This document shows positions 1-9,163 of a DNA stretch of 64,000 nucleotides, piece by piece (within the stretch, counting starts at the first letter, position 1; every line of letters begins with the position of its first letter). Under the pieces are notes generated by a model, which saw only the letters and a program-made list of their open reading frames with translations, had not been told where the DNA came from and made no database searches. The position numbers and the translations under genes were made by a program. Source of the stretch: Sternotherus odoratus (lineage: Eukaryota > Chordata > Testudines > Kinosternidae); NCBI GenBank assembly GCA_032164245.1, contig JAVMKO010000007.1, positions 2,728,001 to 2,792,000 of the forward strand, in the 5' to 3' direction.

Positions 1-110
1 GGAAGCCTTTCCCCTTCTAATTCAATCCATTCTCTGTCTCTTTGTAACTCCTCTCTGCTCTAAATGGAATATCTGGGCTGCCGGTTGACTAGCCAATCCA
101 TGTAACTGCA

Positions 111-613
111 CAGGGGTGGGCAAACTGGGGGCCGCATCCGGCCTGTCAGACAAATTAATCCAACCCTCAGTTCCCATTGGGAGCTGCAGGGGCAGCGCCT
201 GTGGATGGGGTAGCACGCGAACCCCTCAATTACAGCTCAGAGCACCCTCCTGCACCCCAAACCCCTCATCCCCAGCCCCACCCCAGAGCCCACACCCCCA
301 GCTGCAGCCCGAACACCCCTCCCCCATACCCCAACCCTCTTCTCCACCCCTGATCCCCCTCTTATCCTCTGAACCCCTTGGTCCCAGCCTGGAGCCCCTT
401 CCTGGACCCCAAGTCCCTCATCTCCCCCTGCACCCCAATCCAGAGCCCCATCCCACATCCTGGATTCCTCATTTCTGGCCCCTCCCCAGAGTCTGCACCC
501 CCAGATGGAGCGCTCACCCCCTCCCGTGCCCCCAATTTCGTGAGCCTGCATGGTCCATCATACAATTTCCATACCCCGATGTGGCCCTCAGGCCAAAAAG
601 TTTGCCCACCCTG
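111..613. mobile_element. hAT-like non-autonomous element, C-rich
   Basis: The left end reads CAGGGGTGGGCAAACT and the right end reads AAGTTTGCCCACCCTG, so the ends are inverted repeats of the common hAT MITE type. The interior is C-rich with a degenerate repeat of the form CCCCA-GCCC-CACC. The same family appears at 50852-51474 and its left end at 2410. I see no matching 8-bp target duplication (TAACTGCA on the left, CTCTAGCG on the right), so the flanks have diverged or an end is imprecise. The 100-200 residue proline-rich frames here are by-products of base composition. Confidence 0.7.
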
Positions 614-778
614 CTCTAGCGGGTGTCCGTATAGCAGCTACTGTCTGACTATCTGGCAGCAGCAACACGTCCCACTGGCTCCCTCACTGCCCCTTGCAGT
701 GAACAATGGAAGGTGCCTAAATGTGCTGAAATCCATGAGAGACGTTGCACCACAGCATCAGTTACAGAGATTTGATAG

Positions 779-903
779 GTTTCAGAGGAGTAACCCTGTT
801 AGTCTGTATCAGCAAAAACAACAAGGAGTCCTTGTAGCACCCTCGAGACTAACACATTTGTTTGGGGATAAGCTTTCGTGGGCTAGAACCCACTTCATCC
901 GAT
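779..903 (+). repeat. Tortoise-type tRNA-derived SINE
   Basis: A diverged plus-strand copy: the head carries GTTAGTCTGTATC (pol III B-box side of the tRNA-like region), the middle carries CTTGTAGCACC and AGACTAACA, and the tail carries AAGCTTTCGTGGGCTAGAACCC. It ends immediately before the hAT target duplication at 905-912. It is a plain monomer, unlike several copies further along. Confidence 0.85.
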
Positions 904-904
904 A

Positions 905-912
905 CATGGAGT
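905..912. repeat. 8-bp target duplication, left (CATGGAGT)
   Basis: CATGGAGT here is repeated exactly at 3349-3356, bracketing the hAT element at 913-3348. Eight-base duplications are typical of hAT insertion. Confidence 0.85.
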
Positions 913-1040
913 CAGGGTTGCCAGATGGTCAAAGTTTTTCCAGCCAAGATGTCAGTCAAAAGTAGCCCAAAGTAGCCCAAAAATAGCCAAATAATAGTTT
1001 AGTCTAAAAGTAAAAATTTCACCAAATAACATACATATAA

Positions 1041-1241
1041 CTAAAAGTCTAAGCATTCTGCTTCAGATTCGGTATCATCAGTTCTGTAGATGTCAGCGGT
1101 AAATCGGGATAACATTGATGCGGAAGGCACGAAATTATTGCACCACACATTGTTTCTCGACATGAATGCACGAATGTTGAGTATTGCCTCCAGTAATTCC
1201 TGCTGCAGTCTGTTCCTGAGCTTCGACTTGATGAGGTTCAT
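1041..1241 (-). pseudogene. Relic of hAT transposase C-terminus
   Basis: An open minus-strand stretch of 66 codons lies just inside the left terminus of the 913-3348 hAT element. It begins MNLIKSKLRNRLQQELLEAI and ends in an acidic tail (TDDTESEAECLDF). Its position, ending close to one terminal repeat and reading outward, fits the last coding segment of a hAT transposase. The rest of the gene is not visible; the solo LTR lies next to it. Assignment rests mainly on context, since the fragment is too short to show the RW dimerisation motifs clearly. Confidence 0.45.
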
Positions 1242-1271
1242 TTGAGACCCCTGCTCTAGCCACTAAGCCTC

Positions 1272-1766
1272 TGTTAGGACCGGACGACATTGTGATGGGC
1301 AATCTCTAGGAAGTGTAGTTACGCTTCTGAGTCAACTCCAGGAGAGTGCATAGTGATGCTATGAGATTGACCTTGCTGTTATCTGTGTGTTTGGGAACAG
1401 TTCCCAGACTGTTCCCAGCTGTGTGAGTGTTTACCCCGTCTGTGTGAGAATGAATGCGTGGGAAACCAAATGGGGAAACTGAGGCAGGACAGCGTGTAAC
1501 CAATCAGCTTGTTGCTTGCAAATGAGACATGAGTATGTATGAGATGCAAATGTGTGAGTGTACTTAAGCCCACTCCCGTATTTGCTCGTGGGCTTTTTTC
1601 CTTCCCGGCTACTGCTCCGTAGTGTCGGGTACTCCTTCTGCGGTCGTGCTGCGGATAAGCCCTCTCAGCGCCGAGGACCGGAACCTTCTAATAAACTCAC
1701 CTACTTTATTTACCTAACCACGTGTGTGTGTGCCTTGTCTTGCAATATCCAAAGTACCTCACTACA
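1272..1766 (+). mobile_element. Solo LTR with GCCTC target duplication
   Basis: The block starts TGTTAGGACC and ends CCTCACTACA, so it has TG...CA ends, and is flanked on both sides by GCCTC (1267-1271 and 1767-1771), a 5-bp duplication typical of retroviral or LTR-retrotransposon integrase. AATAAA at 1690-1695 is in the expected R-region position. No internal gag/pol sequence is present, so this is a solo LTR left by recombination between two LTRs. Whether it is ERV or Gypsy cannot be decided from the LTR alone. Confidence 0.8.
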
Positions 1767-1771
1767 GCCTC

Positions 1772-1876
1772 ACTCCCCTCCCAGAGCCGGGGAGAGAGAA
1801 CCCAGGCGTCCTGGCTCCCAGCCCCCACTGCTCTCACCACCAGCCCCCACTCCCCTCCCAGAGGCGGGGAGAGAAC
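1772..1876. repeat. Imperfect tandem repeat, CTCCCAGAG-GGGGAGAGAACCC
   Basis: The unit CCCACTCCCCTCCCAGAG(C/G)CGGGGAGAGA..ACCC occurs at about 1771-1805 and again at 1846-1880, with a CTGGCTCCCAGCCCC segment between. It directly abuts the LTR target duplication. I see no coding. Confidence 0.5.
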
Positions 1877-1934
1877 CCGCAAAGATATAAGTGGCCTCTC
1901 ACTGTATCTTTGCAGGAACCAGTTACAGGAACTG

Positions 1935-2376
1935 TAGTACTTGAAGGGACCTCAAGAGATCATCTAGTCCAGTCCCCTGCATGAATGTTACATGCCAACA
2001 AAGAAACACTTACCATAGTTGCCCTCTAAATCCATTGTACTTGTGCTCGAAGAACACTCACTGAAGGTTCTTTGGGGGATCCTTTGAGCCAGTCTCTGAG
2101 TGTCACTCTCCTCCTTAAAGTACCTACCCTATAGACCAAAAATGAGGAGACTGACAGATTTCTAAGGCTAGAAGAGACAATTCTGATCATCTAGAAGTGA
2201 TTTTCAACCTGTGATCTGCAAATGCCTGGGGGTCCATAGACTATGTCTAGGATTTCTAAAGGGGTCCTACATCTCCATCCAAATTTTTTTAGGAGTCCAT
2301 AAATGACATACAGTTGAAAACCACTGATCTAGGCTGACTTTCTGTATAACACAAGACATAGGACTGTCCTCATTTC
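1935..2376 (-). repeat. CR1 LINE 3'-end fragments
   Basis: AAGGGACCTCAAGAGATCATCTAGTCCAG (about 1943-1971) is the reverse complement of the CR1 3' untranslated end. A second piece (2160-2194, AGACAATTCTGATCATCTAG) continues at 2327-2376 (CTGTATAACACAAGACATAG), interrupted by the MITE at 2195-2326. These are short truncated copies. Confidence 0.65.
2195..2326. mobile_element. Short hAT MITE inside CR1
   Basis: The ends AAGTGATTTTCAACCTGTG and CAGTTGAAAACCACTG are inverted repeats of the CAGTGGTTTTCAAC class. The flanking CR1 sequence is interrupted at ATCTAG, which appears on both sides, consistent with a degraded 8-bp target duplication. Confidence 0.7.
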
Positions 2377-2409
2377 ATTCCTGTTTGATGTAGAGCAGAT
2401 CTTTTAGAA

Positions 2410-3215
2410 CAGGGGTGGGCAAACATTTTGGCCCCAGGGCCACATCAGGGTTCAAAATTGTGTGGAGGGCTGGGCAGGGAAGACTGTGCCTCCTCAAACA
2501 GCCTAGCCCTGCCCCCATCCAACCCCCACCCACTTCCCACCGACTGCCCCCCTCCCAACCTCCAACCCATCCAACCCCCTCCCCGTTCCTTGTCCCTTAA
2601 TTGCCCCTTCGGGAGACCCCCCCCAGTCTAACTGTCCTCCAGAACCCCACCCCCATCTAAGCTCCCAGCCTGCTCCCTGTCCCAACTGCCTCCTCCCAAG
2701 ACCCCCCACCCTAACCACCACACCCCAAGACCCCACCTCCATCTAAGCCCCACTGCTCCTTGGTCCCTGGCACTCCCTGCACAGATCCCCCTCCCCCAAT
2801 CACCCCCCAGGACCCCACCTCCAACCAACCCCTGTGCTCCCTGGCCCCTGACTGTCCTGATCCCTGTCCACCCCCCTGACAGGCCCCCTGGGACTCCCAT
2901 GCACCATCCAACCTCCCCCCGCCACGTTCTCCGTCCCCTGACCGCTCCCGAGAGCCAACCCCCGCTCACCCCGCCCCCGCTCAGACCAGCACACCCAGCC
3001 CGGACCCCGCCACACGACCGCACTGATCTCCCGGAGCGCGCGGCGTTGTGGAGCGGAGCGCCGAACACGCTCTCGCGCAGCCCCGCCCCCTCTTCCCCTC
3101 AGCGCTGCTCACGGGGCCCTCTGAGGCCGCGCGGGAGGGGGTCAGTGGGGGCGGGGCCAGAGCCGGAGCAGCCTCCCCAGCGCGGTCCGTTCCGGCCGCA
3201 TGGGAAAGGGGCAGG
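2410..3215. mobile_element. C-rich hAT-like block, right end not found
   Basis: The left end CAGGGGTGGGCAAACATTTTGGCC matches the family at 111 and 50852. The following 500 bases are C-rich (CCCCCAACC/CCCTGACC repeats) and grade into CpG-rich sequence at 2930-3215. The matching right end TTTGCCCACCCCTG is not seen before the outer hAT terminus. The open frames here are composition artefacts. Confidence 0.5.
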
Positions 3216-3385
3216 GCCCGCCAAAAACTAGCACACACCATCTGAAAATAGCCCCAAAACTAGCCAACCGCCAACTCATAAAATTTCTCGCCACCGCCCT
3301 TCAGAACTAGCCCAATTTGGCAGGAAACCCGCCCAACTGGCAACACTGCATGGAGTGCAAAAATACAGAGGCAGGTATAAATATA

Positions 3386-3769
3386 CAGTAAAACCTCCAT
3401 TTAACGGACTAATTCGGGCGAGGGGGTGTCCGTTAAATCAAAAAGTCCGTTATTTAATAATTTTTAAAAAATGAGCTGTCGGAGCAGCAGCCCGCCCGCC
3501 ACAGGGTCGGGGCGGCAGCTCCGCAGCCCGCCCGCTGCTGGGACCCGGGCGGCAGCCGGGAGCCGGCAGCCAGCCCGCCTGCTGTGTGGACCTGGGTGGC
3601 AGCCGGGGGGCGGCAGCCAGTCCGCCCGCTGCCGTGACCCGGGCGGCAGCCGGGAGCCGGCAGCCAGCCCGCCAGAAATGGATCAGGAATGCATCAGACT
3701 TGCTCAGAAATTTTGTCCGTTGCATCCGAAGTCCGTTAAATCGAGGTCCGTTAAATCGAGGGTTTACTG
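3386..3769 (+). mobile_element. Tigger-like Tc1/mariner MITE
   Basis: The ends are CAGTAAAACCTCCATTTAAC and the inverted GTTAAATCGAGGGTTTACTG, flanked by TA on both sides (3384-3385, 3770-3771), the Tc1/mariner target duplication. Subterminal GTCCGTTAAATC repeats recur inside. The centre is a GC-rich degenerate tandem repeat (GGGCGGCAGCCGGGAGCCGGCAGCCAGCC). There is no transposase. A second copy lies in the other orientation at 38948-39285. Confidence 0.85.
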
Positions 3770-3771
3770 TA

Positions 3772-4390
3772 CAGAGAAAATGAGGGACTGTTGTAGGGGA
3801 AATCGCCTGTTGCTTCGCAGGTCTCGTACAGGATGATTCATTGTTGTACTGTGTAATTTCAGTACAATAGAGAAACAGCAAAGGACAATTCTACCGTACA
3901 CGCTGCCCAAAGCAAGTGCTAGCTAGATCCAGGCATATTGTGGCCTTCTTTGACTCACCCGCCTTGAGTCTTTTCTGCTCTGGTGAGACCAGGGCTGTCC
4001 AGGCAACCTGCCTAGAAAGCCCAAGGGCAGGCTTTCCCTTCCCCTAATCGCTCTTTTATGGCTGGGTTTTCCCCCTCTGGCCAGGGAAAGCGGCCTCCCT
4101 TCTGGGAGAGGTTCCCTGAGCCGCTGCCCCCAACCTGCTGGCAGCCTCACTTCCTCTATCTCTCTCTCCCCCTTCCTAGCTGGGGAAGCTAGGAACCTCT
4201 GGCAACCTCTGCTCAGCTGAGCCCAATTGACCGGGGGTTACCTCTCTTACCACCACCCTCTCTGGTAGCTGCCTGCTCTGGGTTTACCACAATATGAATC
4301 AATGATACTCTCACCAGATCGTCAAGAATTCCTGCCTTAAGTGGGAGGTTCTGCTCCAATCTACACCCTCAGAGCCATAACCACATTTGC
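3772..4390. other. Non-coding stretch, no feature seen
   Basis: Unique-looking sequence with no open frame that resembles a protein. The pyrimidine-rich part at 4140-4190 (CTCTATCTCTCTCTCCCCCTTCC) is simple sequence. Confidence 0.4.
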
Positions 4391-4394
4391 CAGT

Positions 4395-4540
4395 TGTAGA
4401 TTCGTGGAGTTTAAGTGTGGAAGGGACAATTACGATCACCTCGTCTGACCTCCTGTATCACACAGGCCAGAGACCCTCACCCAGTGGCCCTGCATCGAGC
4501 CCATTAACTTCTGGGTGCAGTCCCTCTGTCTCTCACGCAC
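4395..4540 (-). repeat. CR1-like LINE fragment
   Basis: The stretch GGAAGGGACAATTACGATCACC followed by CTGACCTCCTGTATCACACAGGCC is the reverse complement of a CR1 subfamily tail, related to the pieces at 2160-2376. Truncated and non-coding. Confidence 0.6.
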
Positions 4541-5766
4541 CTGGTATCCCCAGACGGTTCGGTGGTGTGGATACATGTGGGAAGGACCGGGCTGGCAAGT
4601 GATTGTGTGTGATCCACAGTCGTACGCAGCGAGCAAATTGGACGCTAGCACTTAGAGGAGCCCTGACTCACATTGGACATTTGCACAGCAGGACCATCTG
4701 TTTGCGACCTCTTTGTACATTGATCACTTCGTGGCAGGTGCCTTGTTCTGCTTTGGGGCAGACAAAACTACCCCCTCTCCTTCTATGGGTCTGGGACCCC
4801 CACAAACGCTGCAGGGCCAAATGGGCTTGGATTTTTAGTTGCACCCCCAGCAAGTAGCCCGTGGCTCCTGCATCAGTACTGACATTTGCTGAACTTGCAC
4901 TGCCGGAAGTATGTGGTGTCACTGGAGCTATTTGACATTCATTTGTCCTGCTGGATGCTAGACAATTGACATGTGGTTTAGTATTTAGCGCTGCTTAGGG
5001 TATAAGGCACCTAACAGGCTCTTGGCTAGTGTAACATTGAAACATAATTAGGGCTGTTGATTAATCACAATTAATTCATGCAATTAACTTAAAATTAATC
5101 GCCACTAATGGGCAGTTTTAATGGCACTGTTCAACAATAGAATATCAATTGAAGTGTATTAAATATTTTGGATGTTTTTCTACATTTTCATCTGTGTGGT
5201 GTTATTGAAATCAGAGTGTATATTATTTTATTACAAATATTTGCACAGTAAAAATGATCAACAAAAGAAATAGTATTTTTCAATTCACCTCAAACAGGCA
5301 CTGTAATGCAATCTCTTTGTCGCGAAAGTGCAACTTACAAATGTAGATTTTTTTTGTTACATAACTGCACTCAAAAACAAAACAATGTAAAACTTCAGAG
5401 CCTACAAGTCCACTTGCTTCTTCAGCCAATTGCTCAGACAAACAAGTTTGTTTACATTTACATGAGATAATGCTGCCCTCTGCTTATTTACAATGTCGCC
5501 GGAAAGTGAGAACGGGCATTTTCATGTCCCTTTTGTAGCTGGCTTTGCAAGGTATTTACGTGTCAGAGATGCTAAACATTCGTATGCCCCTTCATCCTTC
5601 GGCCACCATTCCAGAGAACACGCTTCCATGCTGATGACGCTCATTTAAAAAAATGATGCCTTCATTACATTTATGACTGAACTCCTTGGGGGAGCATTGT
5701 ATGTCTTCTGCTCTGTTTTATCCGCGTTCCACATATATTTCATGTTGTTATAGCAGTCTCAGATTA

Positions 5767-5906
5767 TGACCCTTAGAGGTTTTTAAGGTCAGGCCTGACA
5801 AAGCCCTGGCTAGGATGATTTAGTTGAGGGTCGGTCCTGCTTTGAGCAGGGGGTTGGACAAGATGACCTCCAGAGGTCCCTTCCAACCCTAATATTCAAT
5901 GATGAT
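5767..5906 (+). repeat. CR1 LINE 3' end
   Basis: Plus-strand CR1 tail: TTAGAGGTTTTTAAGGTCAGG, GGTCCTGCTTTGAGCAGGGGG, GACCTCCAGAGGTCCCTTCC, ending AATATTCAATGATGATC, the usual 8-bp CR1 terminal repeat. It interrupts the fold-back hAT. Confidence 0.85.
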
Positions 5907-6039
5907 CCAGCACATGTTGTTCATTTTACGAACACTTTCACTGCAGATTTCACAAACGCAAAGAAGGTGCCAATGTGAGATTTCTCGAGACTCAACACAA
6001 GGTTTAAGAATGTGAAGTGGCTTCCAAAATCTGAGAGGG

Positions 6040-6435
6040 ATGAGGTGTGGAGCATGCTTTCAGAAGACTTTAAAAGAGCAGCACTCTGATGCAGAAACTA
6101 CAGTACCCAAACCATCACAAAAGAAATTCAACCTTCTGCTGGTGGCATCTGACTCAGATAATGAAAATGAATATGCGTCGGTCCGCTCTGTTTTGGATCG
6201 TTATCAAGCAGAACCCATCATCAGCATGGACGCATGTTCCCTGGAATGGCGGTTGAAGCATGAAGGGACATATGAATCTTTAGTACAACTGGCATGTAAA
6301 TATCTTGCAATGCTACCTACAACAGTGCTCTGCGAATGCTTGTTCTCCCTTTCAGCTGACATTGTAAATAAGAAGCAGGCAGCATTATGTCCTGGAAATG
6401 TAAACAAACTTGTTTGTCTGATATCAGAGGGGTAG
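6040..6435 (+). pseudogene. hAT transposase C-terminal fragment
   Basis: The open frame of 131 codons carries a recognisable hAT C-terminal dimerisation region: residues about 85-125 read LACKYLAMLPTTVLCECLFS then a lysine/alanine segment NKKQAALCPGNVNKLVCL. In this family (zf-BED hAT transposases) the region mediates dimerisation. The catalytic core upstream is missing, and coding just before 6040 is degraded (5930-6040). The frame ends where a SINE dimer inserted at 6422. The equivalent regions at 25518-25748 and 43370-43600 are also broken. It encodes no functional transposase. Confidence 0.7.
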
Positions 6436-6579
6436 CTGTGTTACTCTGGATCTGCAAAAGCGACAAAGAGTCTTGTAGCACCTTGTAGACTAGATCTAAG
6501 GGATCATGAGCTTAGCCCACGAAAGCTCATGATTCCTAAGATATGTTAGTATAAGGTGCTACAAGACTCTTTGTTGCTT
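6422..6579. repeat. Palindromic SINE dimer with 12-bp target duplication
   Basis: A SINE head (GGGGTAGCTGTGTTACTCTGG) reads rightward into AAAGCGACAAAGAGTCTTGTAGCACCTT, then a central region with AGCCCACGAAAGCTC, then the inverse TAAGGTGCTACAAGACTCTTTGTTGCTTTTG. The whole unit lies between two copies of TTGTTTGTCTGA (6410-6421 and 6580-6591), a duplicated piece of the host hAT. It therefore inserted as one unit. The inverted arm stops within the SINE, lacking the tRNA head. Confidence 0.85.
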
Positions 6580-6847
6580 TTGTTTGTCTGAGCGATTGGC
6601 TGACCAAGAAGCAGGACTGAGTGGGACTTGAAGGCTCTAAAGTTGTGCATTGTTTTATTTTTGAATTCAGTTCTTTTTTGTACGTAATTCTACATTTGTA
6701 AGGTCAACTTTCATGATAAAGAGATTGCACTACAGTACTTGTATGAGGTGAACTGAAAAATACTGTTTTTTTTACAGGGCAAAAACTTGTGATAAAAAAT
6801 AAATATAAAGTGAACACTGTACACTTTGTATTCTCTATTATAACTGA

Positions 6848-7094
6848 GGTAACAAAGAGTCCTGTGGCACCTTAAAGACTAACTATAAAGTTTTGAAGCA
6901 TAAGCTTTCGTGGGCTAATACCCACTTCGTCGGATGCAAGCAGTGGCACTTGCCACTTGGCACTGCTTGCATCCGACGAAGTGGGTATTAGCCCATGAAA
7001 GCTCATGCTTCAAAACTTTATAGTTAGTCTTTAAGGTGCCACAGGACTCTTTGTTACCTCTGCTATTCCAGACTAACACGGCTACCTCTCTAAT
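6848..7094. repeat. Long palindromic SINE dimer with 14-bp target duplication
   Basis: The left arm starts GGTAACAAAGAGTCCTGTGG and runs to CATCCGACG..CAAGCAGTGGC. The right arm is its near-perfect reverse complement and continues further into the full tRNA-like head (GCTATTCCAGACTAACACGG). Each arm is about 110 bases. TCTATTATAACTGA flanks the unit at 6834-6847 and 7095-7108. The arms share private sequence (AACTATAAAGTTTTGAAGCAT), so one was copied from the other. Confidence 0.9.
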
Positions 7095-7214
7095 TCTATT
7101 ATAACTGAAATCAATATATTTGAAAGTGTAGAAAACATCCAAAACCATTTAAATAAATGGTACTTTATTATTGTTTACCAGTGCAATTTATTTTTTAATC
7201 ACTTGACAGCACTA

Positions 7215-8258
7215 TCTATATATATATAAGTCAAATGGTGTATGCGTGCATGCGTGTATGTACGTGCACTTACTCCTTCCACACCGTTTGAGCTAGAGAC
7301 TTGAAATTTGGTACAGTTATAGGTCTTAGGGTCCTAATCAGGGTAAGAGTCGAAAAATTTTCAAATCTCACCTCTGACGCCCCCCAGGGGTGAAATTAGT
7401 TAAAGGCCAATCACATCAGCTGGGCAGCTGCTGTTCTCTGTGACATAGTTATGATGTCATAATACCCCCTCCAACGGACCCTGCACTCGGTCAGCTCTCT
7501 GCCCCCTCCCCCTCCAATGGACCCCGTACTCGCTCAGCTCTCTGCCCCCTCCCTACTCCAACGGACCCCGCACTCACTCAGCTCTCTGCCCCTCCCCACC
7601 TCCGACGGACCCGAGTTGGGTTTGGTCAGAGGGTAAGTGAGGTAGAGGTGTCGGGTTTGGTCCGGGGGTGAGGTGGGGGTGTCGGGTTTGGTCGGGGGGG
7701 TAAGTGAGCTGGGGGTGTTGGGTTTGGTCTGGGGGGGTGGGAAGGTGTCGGGGTGGGTGAGGGGTGAGGTGTGGGTGTTGGGGTTGGTCAGGGGGTGTTG
7801 TGTTTGGTGGGGGGGTAAGGTGGGGGTGTTGGATTTGTTTGGGGGGTGAGGAGGGGGGTCGGGGTTGGTCGAGAGGTAAGTGAGGTGTGGGTGTCGGGTT
7901 TGTTTGTGGTGGTAGGTAGGGGTGTCGGGTTTGGGGGGGGAAGTGAGGTGGTTGGGGGGGAAGTGAGGTGGGTGTGTCAGGTTTGGTCTACGGAGGGTGA
8001 GGTGTGGGTGTTGGTCAGGGGGTGGTGGTGGGGGGGTGACGTGGGGGTGTTGGGTTTGGGTGTGGGGGTAAAAATGTGAGTCGGGGTTGGTCGAGGGGTA
8101 AGTGAGGTGGGGGTGTCGGGTTTGGTCGGGGGGGTTGAGGTGGGGGTGTCAGGTTTGCTCTCTGCCCCCTCCCCCCTCCAACAGACCCTGCACTCGCTCA
8201 GCTCTCTGCCCCCTCCCCACCTCCGACGGACCCGAGCAGCGCCGGGTATTTTCGCTAG
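7215..8258 (+). mobile_element. Non-autonomous Helitron, copy A
   Basis: It begins TCTATATATATATAAGTC and ends GCGCCGGGTATTTTCGCTAG, with a GC-rich segment a short distance before the terminal CTAG, as in Helitrons (5' TC, 3' CTRR). It sits between A (7214) and T (8259), the Helitron target, with no duplication. No Rep/helicase gene is present. The interior (7450-8240) is a G/T-rich expansion of units like GGGGTGAGGTGGGGGTGTCGG, with CTCAGCTCTCTGCCCC units at both ends. Copy B at 41566-42465 shares both termini and subterminal sequence. Confidence 0.75.
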
Positions 8259-8329
8259 TATATAATATACCTATGGAAGGTAAAAAGACTTCACTCAAGA
8301 TGCATAGATTTTGAAAAGTTAATGTCTAA

Positions 8330-8390
8330 ACTAGTTAGTCTCTAAGGTGCTACAAGGATTCCTTGCTTTCTGTCTGTATCCAGTATCTCC
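8330..8390 (-). repeat. SINE fragment
   Basis: AGTTAGTCTCTAAGGTGCTACAAGGATTCC and CTGTCTGTATCC are the reverse complement of the SINE middle and part of the head. It is a short truncated copy. Confidence 0.6.
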
Positions 8391-8804
8391 TCATTTATTT
8401 ATAATGTTATGACAAAGGAAAAGAAGCCGGGACCCAAGCTGTATTCATATGTCCCCTGCAGAACAACATGTGTGAAGATCAGTGCTGTAAATCCTTAACT
8501 GGGTAAGTCAATCCTATCCAGGAAAGTAATTCCAAGAAACTACTTGCTGGAGTTCAGCCTATTTGTAAAAATTAGGATGTGAAGGATCAGCCCCTAATCT
8601 GGAAACACATCAAGTTCCTTTTCTCTCAGCTATTTTGGTGTATTTCCTGGGTCAGGTGCTCAGGATCTTTGTCAAGAAGGGCACAAAAATCTGGGGGCTA
8701 AGCAAGGGTCTTTCCTCAGTGCCTGAGTTTCGATGAAAAATCTGAGATGAAATGATGCACTTTTAATTATTTCTTATTATAGCTATTAGATTTATTATTA
8801 TAAT

Positions 8805-8928
8805 AATACCTAACTCTTATTTAGTGCTTTTCATCATTCGATCTCAAAGTGCTTAACTTGTGTCTTTTGTAATCATTACCCCCATTTTATAGATGGAGAA
8901 GCTGAGGCACAGAGAAGGGCTGCAACTT
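8805..8928 (-). repeat. MIR-like ancient SINE fragment
   Basis: CCCCATTTTATAGATGGAGAAGCTGAGGCACAGAGAAGG matches the well-known conserved MIR core region; the orientation label is tentative. It runs straight into the 60-bp tandem array, whose units include its GGCACAGAGAAGGG. Confidence 0.55.
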
Positions 8929-8930
8929 CC

Positions 8931-9163
8931 AACACGTGGAGAAGGCACAGATAAGGGAAGCAACTTCCAACATGTGGAGAAGGCACTTCCAATACGTGGA
9001 GAAGGCACAGAGAAGGGAAGCAACTTCCAACATGTGGAGAAGGCACTTCCAATACGTGGAGAAGGCACAGAGAAGGGAAGCAACTTCCAACACGTGGAGA
9101 AGGCACTTCCAATACGTGGAGAAGGCACAGAGAAGGGAAGCAACTTCCAACACGTGGAGTCAT
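8931..9163 (+). repeat. 60-bp minisatellite, nearly four units
   Basis: The unit contains GAAGGCACAGAGAAGGGAAG, then CAACTTCCAACATGTGGAGA and AGGCACTTCCAATACGTGGA. Successive units start near 8941, 9001, 9061 and 9121, with exact 60-base spacing and only single-base changes (CATGTGG/CACGTGG). Sixty is a multiple of three, so all frames stay open and give false repeat proteins on both strands. Confidence 0.9.

Larger units (their letters stand above)
913..3348 (-). mobile_element. hAT transposon carrying nested insertions
   Basis: The ends are CAGGGTTGCCAGATGG and CCAACTGGCAACACTG, inverted repeats flanked by perfect 8-bp duplications CATGGAGT. Both subterminal regions carry repeated AGCCCAAA / TAGCCCAA motifs (about 960-1000 and 3240-3320), as expected for transposase binding sites. 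The interior holds a minus-strand coding relic (1041-1241), a solo LTR (1272-1766), CR1 fragments split by a MITE (about 1935-2375), and another hAT-like left end at 2410. The element is clearly old and dead. What part of the GC-rich 2400-3210 block is original cannot be told by eye. Confidence 0.85.
5049..7214 (+). mobile_element. Fold-back hAT element, copy 1
   Basis: The ends are TAGGGCTGTTGATTAATC and the inverted GATTAAAAAATAAATTG..GACAGCACTA. The transposase 3' coding part (6040-6435) lies in the right half, plus strand. The left arm (about 5049-5645) is an inverted copy of the right arm (about 6213-7214 without its SINE insertions). The left arm therefore contains the transposase 3' end again, in reverse. 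A CR1 tail (5767-5906) and two palindromic SINEs (6422-6579, 6848-7094) sit inside. The flanks AACATAAT and TATATAAT (the latter beyond the Helitron at 7215-8258) agree at six of eight bases as a target duplication. Confidence 0.8.

Noticed and set aside
6204..6407. Minus-strand frame similar to the plus-strand frames at 24881 and 42736
   Set aside because: The similarity is the antisense of the transposase C-terminal code, seen again because the hAT arms are inverted; it is not a separate gene.
7846..8314. Valine/glycine/tryptophan-rich frames
   Set aside because: Artefact of the G/T-rich array in the Helitron.
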